DNA from: Seonamhaeicola maritimus
GTDB lineage: Bacteria; Bacteroidota; Bacteroidia; Flavobacteriales; Flavobacteriaceae
Assembly (NCBI RefSeq): GCF_008056315.1
Contig: NZ_VRKQ01000008.1
Span: 948,957-1,012,956 of the forward strand
Reading direction: 5' to 3'
Length of the DNA: 64,000 nt
Shown here: positions 1-8,826 of the stretch, in pieces
Numbering within the stretch: the first letter of the stretch is position 1
Layout of the letters: the number at the start of each line of letters is the position of its first letter
Notes under the pieces: generated by a model
What the model was told of the DNA's origin: nothing
What the model saw: the letters and a program-made list of their open reading frames with translations, nothing else
Database searches by the model: none
Translations under genes and position numbers: made by a program

Positions 1-513
1 GGAAAACAAAATTTATACGAACACACGTGGCGGGTACCTTTTTTAATTAAAGGCCCGGGAATAGAAGCAGGTAAACGCGTAAAAGGAAATATATACCTAT
101 TAGATGTTTTACCAACTTTATGCGATTTGGCTGGTATTGAGGCACCTGAAAAAGTAGAAGGTGAAAGCTTTGTACCAGTGTTAACAGGTGAAAAAGAAGT
201 GGTTAGAGAGGTGAGTTATGGTGTGTATGCAGGTGGAACTAAACCAGGTATGCGAACCGTTAAAAAAGGAGATTGGAAGCTGATTAAATATGATGTTATG
301 GGAGGAGCTGTTAGAGAAACTCAACTTTTCAATTTGGCCGAAAATCCCCATGAGTATGTGGCAGAACATAATAAGCCTGGTGACATGGAAACAGATTTAG
401 CAGAAAATCCAAAGTATGCAGAAAAATTAGTCGAAATGGAAGCTTTATTATTAGAGCAAATGATTGCCCACGATGACCCGTATAGATTGTGGAATCAAAC
501 GGATGCTAAGTAA
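1..513 (+). CDS. Sulfatase, C-terminal part (cut by window start)
   Basis: The reading frame is open from base 1 and ends at TAA 511-513, so about 170 C-terminal residues are present. The first residues (GKQNLYEHTWRVPFLIKGPG) are the typical sulfatase stretch after the metal-binding DNG region, where a Lys/His pair and the R-VPF-I-PG segment precede LLDVLPTLCDLAG. The remainder resembles the small C-terminal subdomain of S1 sulfatases (KKGDWKLIKYD, then LFNLAENPHE). The catalytic Cys/Ser motif lies outside the window, so the type cannot be judged. It is in the same orientation as the GH30 operon downstream but separated from it by 286 bp, so it may be the last gene of a preceding unit. The sulfatase assignment is firm; the substrate is unknown. 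Confidence 0.9.
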   Translation, partial: GKQNLYEHTWRVPFLIKGPGIEAGKRVKGNIYLLDVLPTLCDLAGIEAPEKVEGESFVPVLTGEKEVVREVSYGVYAGGTKPGMRTVKKGDWKLIKYDVMGGAVRETQLFNLAENPHEYVAEHNKPGDMETDLAENPKYAEKLVEMEALLLEQMIAHDDPYRLWNQTDAK

Positions 514-636
514 ATGGATTAACCAAAATATAATTAATTTTATTAGTAATTATTTTCTCCTTTGCAGTTTCTAAACGAAAAAAAACAGCTATGAAATTGT
601 AACCTATTGATCATATTTTGGATATGGGTTATTATT

Positions 637-661
637 TACATAGTATGAATCATTAGTTATA
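637..661 (+). promoter_or_regulatory. TACA-N17-TACA-type direct repeat upstream of GH30 operon
   Basis: TACAT at 637-641 is followed exactly 21 bp later by TATA (658-661), with AT at 645-646 and A at 649 and 655. This matches the element seen in front of five other transcription units here. It lies 142 bp before the ATG at 800 and about 16 bp upstream of a TTTG (678-681), a possible Bacteroidota -33 box. The second half-site is 3 of 4. A role as a regulator site is inferred. Confidence 0.45.
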
Positions 662-799
662 CTTTAAGGTCTATTTTTTTGCAAAATTGCTTCTTGAAAG
701 AATACAATTTCATAGTCTAAATGTTTATAGAATAGAGAAGACTGCCTGAAGTTGTGTTTTCAAGCGAGTTATAGAATTATTAAAATAGATAATAGTAAA

Positions 800-2233
800 A
801 TGAGATTGAACAGAATTAAACCTACATTATTGATAGCAGTTATTTTTGTTGTTAATGTTATGTTCGCACAAAAAGTTGATTTAGTTTCCACTACCCAATC
901 TAAGAGATGGATTAAATCGAAAGTGAAACAGTTAAAAGAATTTGAAAAGGCAGATATAACCATTTATCCAGATAGTTTACTACAGGAGATTGATGGTGTA
1001 GGGGGAGCTTTTAATGAACTAGGGTGGGATGCTTTAACAACCCTTTCTAAGGAAGCATCAAATGAAGTGTTTAAGGCTTTGTTTTCAGAAGATGGCTGTA
1101 ATTTTTCTATGTGTAGAATTCCTTTGGGAGCCTCAGATTATGCATTAAGCTATTATTCAAGTAATGATGTATTTGAAGATTTTGAAATGCGAGATTTTAA
1201 TATTGATAGAGATAGGTATATTCTCATTCCGTATTTAAAAGAGGCTCTAAAAGTAAATCCGGATTTACAAATTTGGGCATCTCCTTGGTCGCCACCTACG
1301 TGGATGAAGGTAAATGAGCATTACGCTATGAGAAGTGGGGGTTTTGAAAATGCCAAAGCGGGTAATAAGATGGACCCGGGAGCCGAAGTTTTAAATAACG
1401 CTACCGCATTTAAAATGCAGGAACGTTACCTAAAAGCATATGCCCTTTATTTTTCGAAATTTGTTCAGGCTTATAAAAAAGAGGGTGTAAAACTGTTTTC
1501 TATTCAACCTCAAAATGAGATAGCATATCAACCAAATTGGCCTAGTTGTACATGGAGACCAGAAGATATGGGGTATTTTATAAACAATTTTCTTGGTCCT
1601 CAATTTAAGGCCGACAAACTTGATACTGAAATATGGCTGGGTACTGTTAATTCTGGTAATCCCAATTATGTAAAAACAGTTTTGGAGTACAAAGAAGCAG
1701 CTAAATACATTACAGGTGTAGGTTTTCAATGGGGTGGAGCAAGGTCAATTCCAACAATTAATAAGGAATTTCCTGACATGAAATTAATGCAAACGGAAAA
1801 TAAATGTGGTGAATCTGAAAATGATTGGACTTCTTTGGAAAGGTCTTGGAAAGACATGGTTCATTATATCAATAATGGTGCAGGCTCCTACATGTATTGG
1901 AATATGGTGTTAGATGAAACCGGAAAAAGTGCTTGGGGCTGGCCACAAAATTCTATGATTATTGTTGATAGAGTCTCTAATGAAGTAACTTATACAGATG
2001 AATTTTATTTATTTAAACACCTATCAAAGTTCGTTCAACCAGGAGACCATTATTTAAAGTCTTCAAAAGGAAAGAATCACTTAGCATTTAAACTTAAAAA
2101 TGGAAACATTATGTTAATGACTTACAATCCAGATGAACAATTAAAAAACATAAAAGTTAAAGCTGGTAATAGGCATTTAGCTTTGAGTTTAGAGCCAAAA
2201 TCAATTAACACCATTTTAGTAAGTCTAAATTAA
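800..2233 (+). CDS. Glycoside hydrolase family 30
   Basis: Predicted secreted retaining beta-glycosidase of clan GH-A. I chose ATG 800 because it begins directly with a Sec signal peptide (MRLNRIKPTLLIAVIFVVNVMFAQ minus the last residues); a longer in-frame start at 752 would put 16 charged residues ahead of it. GH30 hallmarks are visible: GGAFNELGWDA near the N terminus, the ASPWSPPTWMK strand, the acid/base Glu in IQPQNEIAYQ (about residue 240) and the nucleophile Glu in LMQTENKCGE (about 333), followed by the C-terminal beta-sandwich. The family includes beta-glucosylceramidase, beta-1,6-glucanase, beta-xylosidase and xylanase activities, so the substrate cannot be set from sequence alone. 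It is the first gene of a unit of GH39, DUF6250, GH172 and GH3, and starts 3 bp before GH39. A TACA repeat element lies upstream. Confidence 0.88.
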   Translation: MRLNRIKPTLLIAVIFVVNVMFAQKVDLVSTTQSKRWIKSKVKQLKEFEKADITIYPDSLLQEIDGVGGAFNELGWDALTTLSKEASNEVFKALFSEDGCNFSMCRIPLGASDYALSYYSSNDVFEDFEMRDFNIDRDRYILIPYLKEALKVNPDLQIWASPWSPPTWMKVNEHYAMRSGGFENAKAGNKMDPGAEVLNNATAFKMQERYLKAYALYFSKFVQAYKKEGVKLFSIQPQNEIAYQPNWPSCTWRPEDMGYFINNFLGPQFKADKLDTEIWLGTVNSGNPNYVKTVLEYKEAAKYITGVGFQWGGARSIPTINKEFPDMKLMQTENKCGESENDWTSLERSWKDMVHYINNGAGSYMYWNMVLDETGKSAWGWPQNSMIIVDRVSNEVTYTDEFYLFKHLSKFVQPGDHYLKSSKGKNHLAFKLKNGNIMLMTYNPDEQLKNIKVKAGNRHLALSLEPKSINTILVSLN

Positions 2234-2236
2234 ATT

Positions 2237-3892
2237 ATGAAAAAGTATATTAAAATTAATGCAATTATATTCTTATTGGTAGTAAGTTTTTTTAACTTAA
2301 AAGCACAAGAACAAATAACTATTAATATTCAGGAAAAAGGAGAAGATTTTGAACCTTATTGGAGCAAATGTGTAGGTGCAGGTAGAGCCAATGAAGCTTT
2401 ACGCGCTGGTTGGCTAGAGCAGCTTGAAGTGGTGCAAGAAAACTGTGGATTTGAGTACGTACGCTTTCATGGACTGTTTCATGATGACATGTTTCCAGTT
2501 TTTGAAGGCAGAAATGGAAAAATTATTTACAATTGGCAATACATAGATGATGTATTTGATCGGATGTTAGATCTTAAGGTGAAGCCTTTTGTTGAGCTTG
2601 GTTTTTTTCCAAAACTTCTTGCAGCCGAAAACTCAAAAACAGTTTTTAAATGGTGGAAAGCTAATGTTACACCCAAGGAGGAATCATTTACAATGTTTCA
2701 TGATTTGGTAAAGGCGTTTACCCAGCATTGTGTAGATAGATACGGAATAGATGAGGTGTTAACTTGGTATTTCGAAGTTTGGAATGAGCCCAATTTGTAT
2801 CCACATTTCTGGGATGGAACAAAATCACAATATTTCGAATTATATAAACAGTCAGCAATTGCCGTAAAATCTATTGATAAAAGACTTAGGGTTGGAGGAC
2901 CTTCAACCAGTAATTTTGTTCCAGATACACGTTTTGATGGTGAGCTTACAAATAATGAGGTGTCTGAAGCTGTGTTTAATTCAGATGATATTAATGGCTT
3001 AGAATGGCATGGGGTATGGATTGAAGATTTTCTAAAATTCTGTAATAAAGAAAACCTACCTGTAGATTTTGTAACTACACACCCTTATCCTACAGACTAT
3101 GCATTTAACCCAGAGACAGGAAAAGGTAGAGGTTTAACCCGTTTTGTCCAATCTACTAAATTGGATCTTGAATGGCTGAATAGAATTATTAAAAACAGCC
3201 CGTATCCCAATGCGGAGATTCATTTAACCGAATGGAATACAAGTCCAAGTAGTAGAGATAAAATGCATGATTTACTGCCTGCGGCTGCCTACATAGTAAA
3301 AACAAATTTAGATTGTATAGGTTTAACTAATTCATTAGCTTTCTGGACGTTTACTGATATTTTTGAAGAAAAAGGTGGTGCAGCAAGTATTTTTCATGGA
3401 GGGTTCGGAATGATAAATTTTCAAGGTTTGGTAAAACCTTCATATCATGCATATAGAATGCTCAATCAATTAGGAAATGAAAAATTATATAAAGATGATT
3501 ATTTGTTTATAAGTAAAGATAGCGGTAATGGAAAAGTTAAGGCTTTAGCTTATAATTATCCTAAAGAAGCTGAAAATGCTGCTCCTGCTGGTTATAAAAG
3601 TTATGAGTATTTAAGTAAAGGGACCTCTAAAGAACTAAATTTTACTTTAACTAATTTAAAACCTGGAACTCAATTTAAAATTGAGGTTTTAGATAAAGAT
3701 CATGGCAATATTCATAGTTATTGGGAATCTATGGGCAAACCAGAGCCTCCAACTAGAGAGCAAATAAAAGTTATGAAACGTGTGGCAAGCAATTTAAAAA
3801 CCAATATTGTTAGCACAGGGAAAAATGGGGAGTTATCATTTAAACAAGAAATAGCCCCCTGGAGTGTAATATTAATAGAACAGATTAATTAA
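2237..3892 (+). CDS. Glycoside hydrolase family 39 (beta-xylosidase-like)
   Basis: A 551-residue exported enzyme: residues 1-23 are a signal peptide ending LKAQ. The TIM-barrel hallmarks of GH39 are clear. RFHGLFHDDM is at about 76-85, the acid/base Glu184 is in FEVWNEPNLYPHFW, and the nucleophile Glu332 is in HLTEWNTSPSS. Known GH39 members are beta-xylosidases and alpha-L-iduronidases, with some acting on other sulfated or exotic glycans. The KSIDKRLRVGGPSTS segment is shared with the xylosidase branch, but the exact specificity is open. It lies 3 bp after GH30 and 5 bp before the DUF6250 lipoprotein, which strongly suggests co-transcription. The C-terminal ~130 residues form the usual beta-sandwich appendage. 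Confidence 0.88.
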   Translation: MKKYIKINAIIFLLVVSFFNLKAQEQITINIQEKGEDFEPYWSKCVGAGRANEALRAGWLEQLEVVQENCGFEYVRFHGLFHDDMFPVFEGRNGKIIYNWQYIDDVFDRMLDLKVKPFVELGFFPKLLAAENSKTVFKWWKANVTPKEESFTMFHDLVKAFTQHCVDRYGIDEVLTWYFEVWNEPNLYPHFWDGTKSQYFELYKQSAIAVKSIDKRLRVGGPSTSNFVPDTRFDGELTNNEVSEAVFNSDDINGLEWHGVWIEDFLKFCNKENLPVDFVTTHPYPTDYAFNPETGKGRGLTRFVQSTKLDLEWLNRIIKNSPYPNAEIHLTEWNTSPSSRDKMHDLLPAAAYIVKTNLDCIGLTNSLAFWTFTDIFEEKGGAASIFHGGFGMINFQGLVKPSYHAYRMLNQLGNEKLYKDDYLFISKDSGNGKVKALAYNYPKEAENAAPAGYKSYEYLSKGTSKELNFTLTNLKPGTQFKIEVLDKDHGNIHSYWESMGKPEPPTREQIKVMKRVASNLKTNIVSTGKNGELSFKQEIAPWSVILIEQIN

Positions 3893-3897
3893 AACAA

Positions 3898-4638
3898 ATG
3901 AAAACACTAAAATCAAGTTTAATAAAGCATTGTTTAATAATTGTGTTTCTGTTTATTTGTGGATGCGATAATGCCAAAGAAGTTACTATTAATGACAAAT
4001 TAAAAGTACATGCGGAATTGATTTATCTTAATGAATTTGATAATGATTTAGAAGATTGGGTTATTGAACAAATGGCAGGGGGTAAAGCAGAGATAAATGA
4101 TGGTAAGTTAGAAATAACAGACGTTTCTGGTTGTACTATTTGGCTTAAAAATCAATTTGAAGGCCCCATAATGATTGAGTATGATGTTTTGGTTATAGAC
4201 CAAGGAGGACCTCAGGATAGAGTATCTGATTTAAATTGTTTTTGGATGGCAAAAGATCCTAAAAATATGAATAACCTATTTGAACGTTCTGATGAGCGTG
4301 GTGGAAAATTTTCAAATTATGATAGTCTAAGGTTGTATTATATGGGAGTAGGTGGTCATTTTAACACCAAAACACGTTTCAGACGTTATGTTGGCAATGG
4401 AGACAGACCGCTCCTACCAGAGCATGATTTAACCAGTCAAGAGTATTTGTTAACCGCAAACAAACCTTATAGAATAAAAATTATTGCCCATAATGGATAT
4501 ATTCAATATTATAGAAACGAGCAGTTACTGGCAGATTTCTATGATGATGAACCTTATACGTCTGGTCATTTTGGTTTTAGAACTGTAAATAACCATATGA
4601 CGGTTGATAATTTTAAGGTCTATAAATTGTCCAATTAG
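3898..4638 (+). CDS. DUF6250 lipoprotein
   Basis: A 246-residue protein with a lipoprotein signal (lipobox ending Cys22 in FICGC), so probably surface- or periplasm-anchored. After the linker it carries what I recognise as the DUF6250 beta-sandwich fold: EFDNDLEDWVIEQMAGG, SGCTIWLKNQFEGPIMIEYD, GGPQDRVSDLNCFWMA, LRLYYMGVGGHFNTKTRFRRY and GHFGFRTVNNHMTVDNF. Such domains resemble concanavalin-like lectin or GH16-type jelly rolls and occur in polysaccharide loci. I see no catalytic assignment that can be made from sequence. It is in a tight operon, 5 bp after GH39 and 15 bp before GH172. Carbohydrate binding or an uncharacterised hydrolase/lyase activity are both possible. Confidence 0.75.
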   Translation: MKTLKSSLIKHCLIIVFLFICGCDNAKEVTINDKLKVHAELIYLNEFDNDLEDWVIEQMAGGKAEINDGKLEITDVSGCTIWLKNQFEGPIMIEYDVLVIDQGGPQDRVSDLNCFWMAKDPKNMNNLFERSDERGGKFSNYDSLRLYYMGVGGHFNTKTRFRRYVGNGDRPLLPEHDLTSQEYLLTANKPYRIKIIAHNGYIQYYRNEQLLADFYDDEPYTSGHFGFRTVNNHMTVDNFKVYKLSN

Positions 4639-4653
4639 CCTACGTACTAAATA

Positions 4654-6321
4654 GTGAAATACTTTAAGGTTTTATATTATGTTTTCTTTGTTTTAGTACT
4701 ATTTTTTTCTTGTAGCACTAAATCAAATTCTGAATTAACAGAAACTATAACCATAGCCACTTTGTTGAAAGACATGGTTAATAGGGGTAAATTAGCGTCT
4801 TTCCCAAAAACAGATTTTCGTTTAAAACAAGAAAGTAGTTATAATAGAGAATCTATAAAGGAAGAAGCTCCTAAAATGGAGCCTTCGGGATGGTTTAAAA
4901 ATCATGATTATAATTCTTCTGAAAAGGATGCCAACTTTATACGTATTGAAGAACATAATGGAGAGAAGGAATGGGTTTTAATGGATCATAAAAAACCTGG
5001 GGTTCTTGTAAGAACTTGGATGCCTTTTGAAAAACCTAATAGCCCTGATACTGATAATTGGATTCGCATTTATTTAGACGGCGCTGAAAAACCAACTTTT
5101 GAGGGAAATATGTTTAAGGTGTTTAATGGCAAGGGCTTTATTCCATTTCCTTTGGCACATAAATCTCTGAGATCTGCAGTTTCTTTTTTTCCAATTCCTT
5201 ATAGTAAGAGTTGTAAAATAACCACTAGCAAACGACCTTTTTTCTATCAGTTTACTTTTAGGGAGTATAAAGCAGAAACTAAGATTAAAACTTTCAGTAT
5301 GGAAGAGTTTAACGAAAACCATGCCTTGATTAAAAGTGTTTCTGAATCTTTATTAAACCCTAAAAATGATGTTAAAGGGCATATGGTCTCTTTCAATGGT
5401 AAAATAAAATCTAATAATGAACAGGAAATAAGTTTACCAAAAGGGCAAGCGGCTATTCATTCATTATCATTAAAATTAGACGATTATCAAGACCCTGAAA
5501 TCACAAGAAAAGTTGTTTTAAAAATTGAATTTGATGGGCATGAAACTGTTTGGTGTCCTATAGGAGATTTTTTTGGTTCAGGAATTGGCTTAAACCCATT
5601 TCAAGGTTGGTACAGAACAGTATCGGAAGATGGAGCTCTTTCCTGCCGTTGGGTCATGCCATATAAGAATTCTGGAAAAGTATCCCTTTTAAACTTCAGT
5701 AATAGAGCAATCAATGTGTCTTTAGAAGCGAACATTAAAGATTGGAAATGGGATAATCAATCTATGTATTTCAATGCAGCTTGGAGAGGTCAATATCCAG
5801 TTTCTACAAGGCCGTTTTCAGATTGGAATTATATAACCATAAAAGGACGCGGAGTATATGTAGGAGATGCTCTTACCATAATGAATCCGGTAAAGAAATG
5901 GTGGGGTGAAGGTGATGAAAGAATATGGGTGGATAATGAAACATTTCCTTCAATTTTTGGAACAGGTACTGAAGATTATTATGCCTATTCTTGGGGTGGG
6001 ATGAGTACAGATTTTTATGAGCATCCGTTCCATGCACAGCCTCATGCGCATATTTATAACAAAATAAACAGGAAAAAAGCAATAGGTACGCGTAATACTC
6101 AAGGTTACAGTACAGAAACCCGTACCCGAGCTTTAGATGTGATGCCTTTTGGTAGTAATTTGAAGTTGGATATGGAAGTTTGGTCTGGTACAGATTGTGA
6201 AATGGGATATGGTGTTGGAATGTACTGGTACGGCGATGCCCGAACAGAATCAAACCGAAAACCAAACATGGAAGAGGTTTTAAATGTACCTCCTTTACCT
6301 GATGGTTTCCCGAATGACTAA
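4654..6321 (+). CDS. GH172 (DUF2961) lipoprotein glycosidase
   Basis: A 555-residue lipoprotein (lipobox FFSC, Cys20) of the DUF2961 family, now GH172. Founding members are difructose-anhydride and alpha-arabinofuranosidase enzymes acting on furanosidic linkages. Family marks here are GVLVRTWMPFEKPN near residue 115 and IFGTGTEDYYAYSWGG near residue 430, the latter holding the conserved Glu-Asp. The start is GTG at 4654; no ATG lies close enough to preserve the signal peptide. The N-terminal ~40 residues after the lipobox are diverged from the usual opening motif. In operon context the gene would remove a pentofuranose or similar side group, but that is inference. Confidence 0.8.
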   Translation: MKYFKVLYYVFFVLVLFFSCSTKSNSELTETITIATLLKDMVNRGKLASFPKTDFRLKQESSYNRESIKEEAPKMEPSGWFKNHDYNSSEKDANFIRIEEHNGEKEWVLMDHKKPGVLVRTWMPFEKPNSPDTDNWIRIYLDGAEKPTFEGNMFKVFNGKGFIPFPLAHKSLRSAVSFFPIPYSKSCKITTSKRPFFYQFTFREYKAETKIKTFSMEEFNENHALIKSVSESLLNPKNDVKGHMVSFNGKIKSNNEQEISLPKGQAAIHSLSLKLDDYQDPEITRKVVLKIEFDGHETVWCPIGDFFGSGIGLNPFQGWYRTVSEDGALSCRWVMPYKNSGKVSLLNFSNRAINVSLEANIKDWKWDNQSMYFNAAWRGQYPVSTRPFSDWNYITIKGRGVYVGDALTIMNPVKKWWGEGDERIWVDNETFPSIFGTGTEDYYAYSWGGMSTDFYEHPFHAQPHAHIYNKINRKKAIGTRNTQGYSTETRTRALDVMPFGSNLKLDMEVWSGTDCEMGYGVGMYWYGDARTESNRKPNMEEVLNVPPLPDGFPND

Positions 6322-6373
6322 TTAAAAAAGGAAATTCAAATAGTTTTAATATTCCAAGTAATAAAGTTAAATT

Positions 6374-8791
6374 ATGAAGTCATATAAAATAGTAGTTGTT
6401 TTAGCAATATCATTTTTATTCATAGGAATGAAAACTGGTAAGAAATCTATTTACCATAAAGACTGGATTGATTTTAATAAAAATGGAGTAAAAGATGTTT
6501 ATGAGGATTCTAAAGCTCATATAGATGATAGGGTATCTAATCTAATTTCTTTAATGAATGTTAACGAAAAAACCTGCCAAATGGCTACTTTGTATGGTTT
6601 TTCACGTGTTTTAGAAGATGAGTTTCCAACTCCGAACTGGAAAAATAGGGTTTGGAAAGATGGTATTGCCAATATTGATGAACACTTAAACACCATTTGG
6701 AATCAAGAAAAAACACATACACCTTACGCATACCCTTATAGCATACACGCTGAATCTATAAATAAAGTCCAAAAATGGTTTATAGAAGAAACACGTCTCG
6801 GAATCCCGGTAGATTTTACAAATGAAGGTGTGCATGGGTTGTGCCATGAAAAAGCAACACCCTTACCAGCACCTATAGGAATAGGGAGTACATGGAATAA
6901 AAATCTAGTTAGAAAAGCTGGGGAAATGGTTGGTAGAGAGGCCAAGGCTCTAGGGTATACAAATGTCTATGCGCCTATACTAGATGTTGCTAGAGACCAA
7001 CGTTGGGGACGTGTTTTAGAGTGTTATGGCGAAGAACCCTTTCATATTGCCGAAATGGGTAAACAAATGACATTAGGGATACAATCGCAAGGCGTTGCTT
7101 CAACACTAAAACATTTTGCCGTTTATAGTATTCCGAAAGGTGCTAGAGATGGTGATGCCAGAACTGACCCACATGTGGCCCCTAGAGAAATGTTTCAGTT
7201 GCACTTATATCCTTTTAAAAGAGTCCTTGAGGAAGCTAAACCTATGGGAGTTATGAGCAGTTATAACGATTATGATGGTGTGCCTGTTTCAGCTAGTTAT
7301 TACTTTTTAACCGAATTGTTAAGAGAGAAATATGGTTTTGATGGTTATGTGGTTTCAGATAGTGAAGCCGTAGAGTATGTGTCTGATAAGCACCGAGTAG
7401 CTAAAGATTACAAAGAAGCTGTTCGTCAGGTAGTTGAAGCAGGTTTAAATGTTCGTACTACTTTCAGAACACCAGAATCTTTTATAGAACCGTTACGGGA
7501 ATTAATAAAAGAAGGGAAGATTTCAATGAAAACCATAGATGGTTTGGTTTCAGAAGTATTAAAAGTGAAATTCAGATTAGGATTATTTGATAAGCCTTAT
7601 GTTGAAAACCCTAAAGAGGCAGATAAATTAGTGCATACTGAAGCAGATGAAGTGCTTTCTAAACAGATAAATAGAGAATCTTTAGTTCTGCTTAAGAATG
7701 AGAATAATTTATTGCCGCTTGATGTTAATAAAGTGAAAAATATATTGGTAACGGGACCTTTGGCAGATGAAGTAAGTTTTACTTATAGCAGATATGGCCC
7801 GGCATTCAACCCGTCGGTTTCGGTATATCAAGGCATAAAGAATTATGCCGGTAACAATGCAAATGTAAGCCATGATAAAGGTTGCGATATTGTAGATGAA
7901 AACTGGCCAGGTAGTGAAATAATTCCAGTGCCATTATCCTCTAAAGAACAATCGGATATTGATGCGGCTGTTGAAAAAGCAAAACAATCAGATATTGTGA
8001 TAGCTGTAGTTGGTGAAGATGAAAAACGCGTGGGCGAAACAAAATCACGAACAAGTTTAGGGTTGCCAGGGAGACAATTTCAACTGGTACAAGCTCTATA
8101 TGCTACTGGAAAACCTGTGGTTTTAGTACTTATAAACGGACAGCCGTTAACCATAAACTGGGAAAACAAATTTTTACCGGTTATTTTAGAAGCGTGGTTC
8201 CCTAGTACGGCAGCAGGTGATGTTATTGCAGAAACTTTGTTTGGTGATTATAACCCAGGAGGAAAACTATCAGTTACGTTTCCAAAAACAGTAGGGCAGA
8301 TTCCTTTTAATTTTCCATTTAAGCCAGGGTCACAAGCAGGACAACCAGGTGCAGGACCAAACGGATATGGTAATACGCGTGTGTTGGGACCATTATATCC
8401 TTTCGGATACGGATTGAGTTATACAACTTTTGAATACAGCGATTTAGTAGTAACTCCCACTAAATTAAAAGCTCAGGCTAATGTTGAAGTGTCATTTAAA
8501 GTGAAAAACACAGGAGATAGGGCAGGAGATGAGATAGTACAGTTGTATATTAAAGATAAGGTAAGCAGTGTAACCACCTATGATTCTCAACTCAGAGGTT
8601 TTGAGAGAGTACCTCTAAAACCTGGTGAAACAAAAATCATTAATTTTACTATTCATCCAGACGATTTGGCTATTTTAGATAAAGAAATGAATTGGACAGT
8701 TGAAGAAGGAACCTTTGAGGTTTTAATTGGCGGCTCTTCGGTGGATATAAAACTTAGAGAACAATTTGAAGTGGTTGCCGTGAATGAATAA
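6374..8791 (+). CDS. Glycoside hydrolase family 3
   Basis: An 805-residue exported beta-glycosidase with all GH3 modules. The signal peptide is residues 1-19. A short Ca-loop-like segment (DFNKNGVKDVYED, about 33-45) comes next. The TIM barrel has KHFAVYSIPKGARDGDAR and the nucleophile Asp329 in GYVVSDSEAV. The alpha/beta sandwich has VVGEDEKRVGETKSRTSLGLPGRQ, and the C-terminal FnIII-like domain has YPFGYGLSYTTFEYS. GH3 members with this layout include beta-glucosidases and beta-xylosidases; with GH39 and GH30 upstream, a beta-xylosidase or mixed exo-activity is likely. It sits 52 bp after GH172 and 35 bp before manA. Confidence 0.92.
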   Translation: MKSYKIVVVLAISFLFIGMKTGKKSIYHKDWIDFNKNGVKDVYEDSKAHIDDRVSNLISLMNVNEKTCQMATLYGFSRVLEDEFPTPNWKNRVWKDGIANIDEHLNTIWNQEKTHTPYAYPYSIHAESINKVQKWFIEETRLGIPVDFTNEGVHGLCHEKATPLPAPIGIGSTWNKNLVRKAGEMVGREAKALGYTNVYAPILDVARDQRWGRVLECYGEEPFHIAEMGKQMTLGIQSQGVASTLKHFAVYSIPKGARDGDARTDPHVAPREMFQLHLYPFKRVLEEAKPMGVMSSYNDYDGVPVSASYYFLTELLREKYGFDGYVVSDSEAVEYVSDKHRVAKDYKEAVRQVVEAGLNVRTTFRTPESFIEPLRELIKEGKISMKTIDGLVSEVLKVKFRLGLFDKPYVENPKEADKLVHTEADEVLSKQINRESLVLLKNENNLLPLDVNKVKNILVTGPLADEVSFTYSRYGPAFNPSVSVYQGIKNYAGNNANVSHDKGCDIVDENWPGSEIIPVPLSSKEQSDIDAAVEKAKQSDIVIAVVGEDEKRVGETKSRTSLGLPGRQFQLVQALYATGKPVVLVLINGQPLTINWENKFLPVILEAWFPSTAAGDVIAETLFGDYNPGGKLSVTFPKTVGQIPFNFPFKPGSQAGQPGAGPNGYGNTRVLGPLYPFGYGLSYTTFEYSDLVVTPTKLKAQANVEVSFKVKNTGDRAGDEIVQLYIKDKVSSVTTYDSQLRGFERVPLKPGETKIINFTIHPDDLAILDKEMNWTVEEGTFEVLIGGSSVDIKLREQFEVVAVNE

Positions 8792-8826
8792 TTCGCTCTA
8801 ATTCGATTCGAATATTAAAAAGATAA

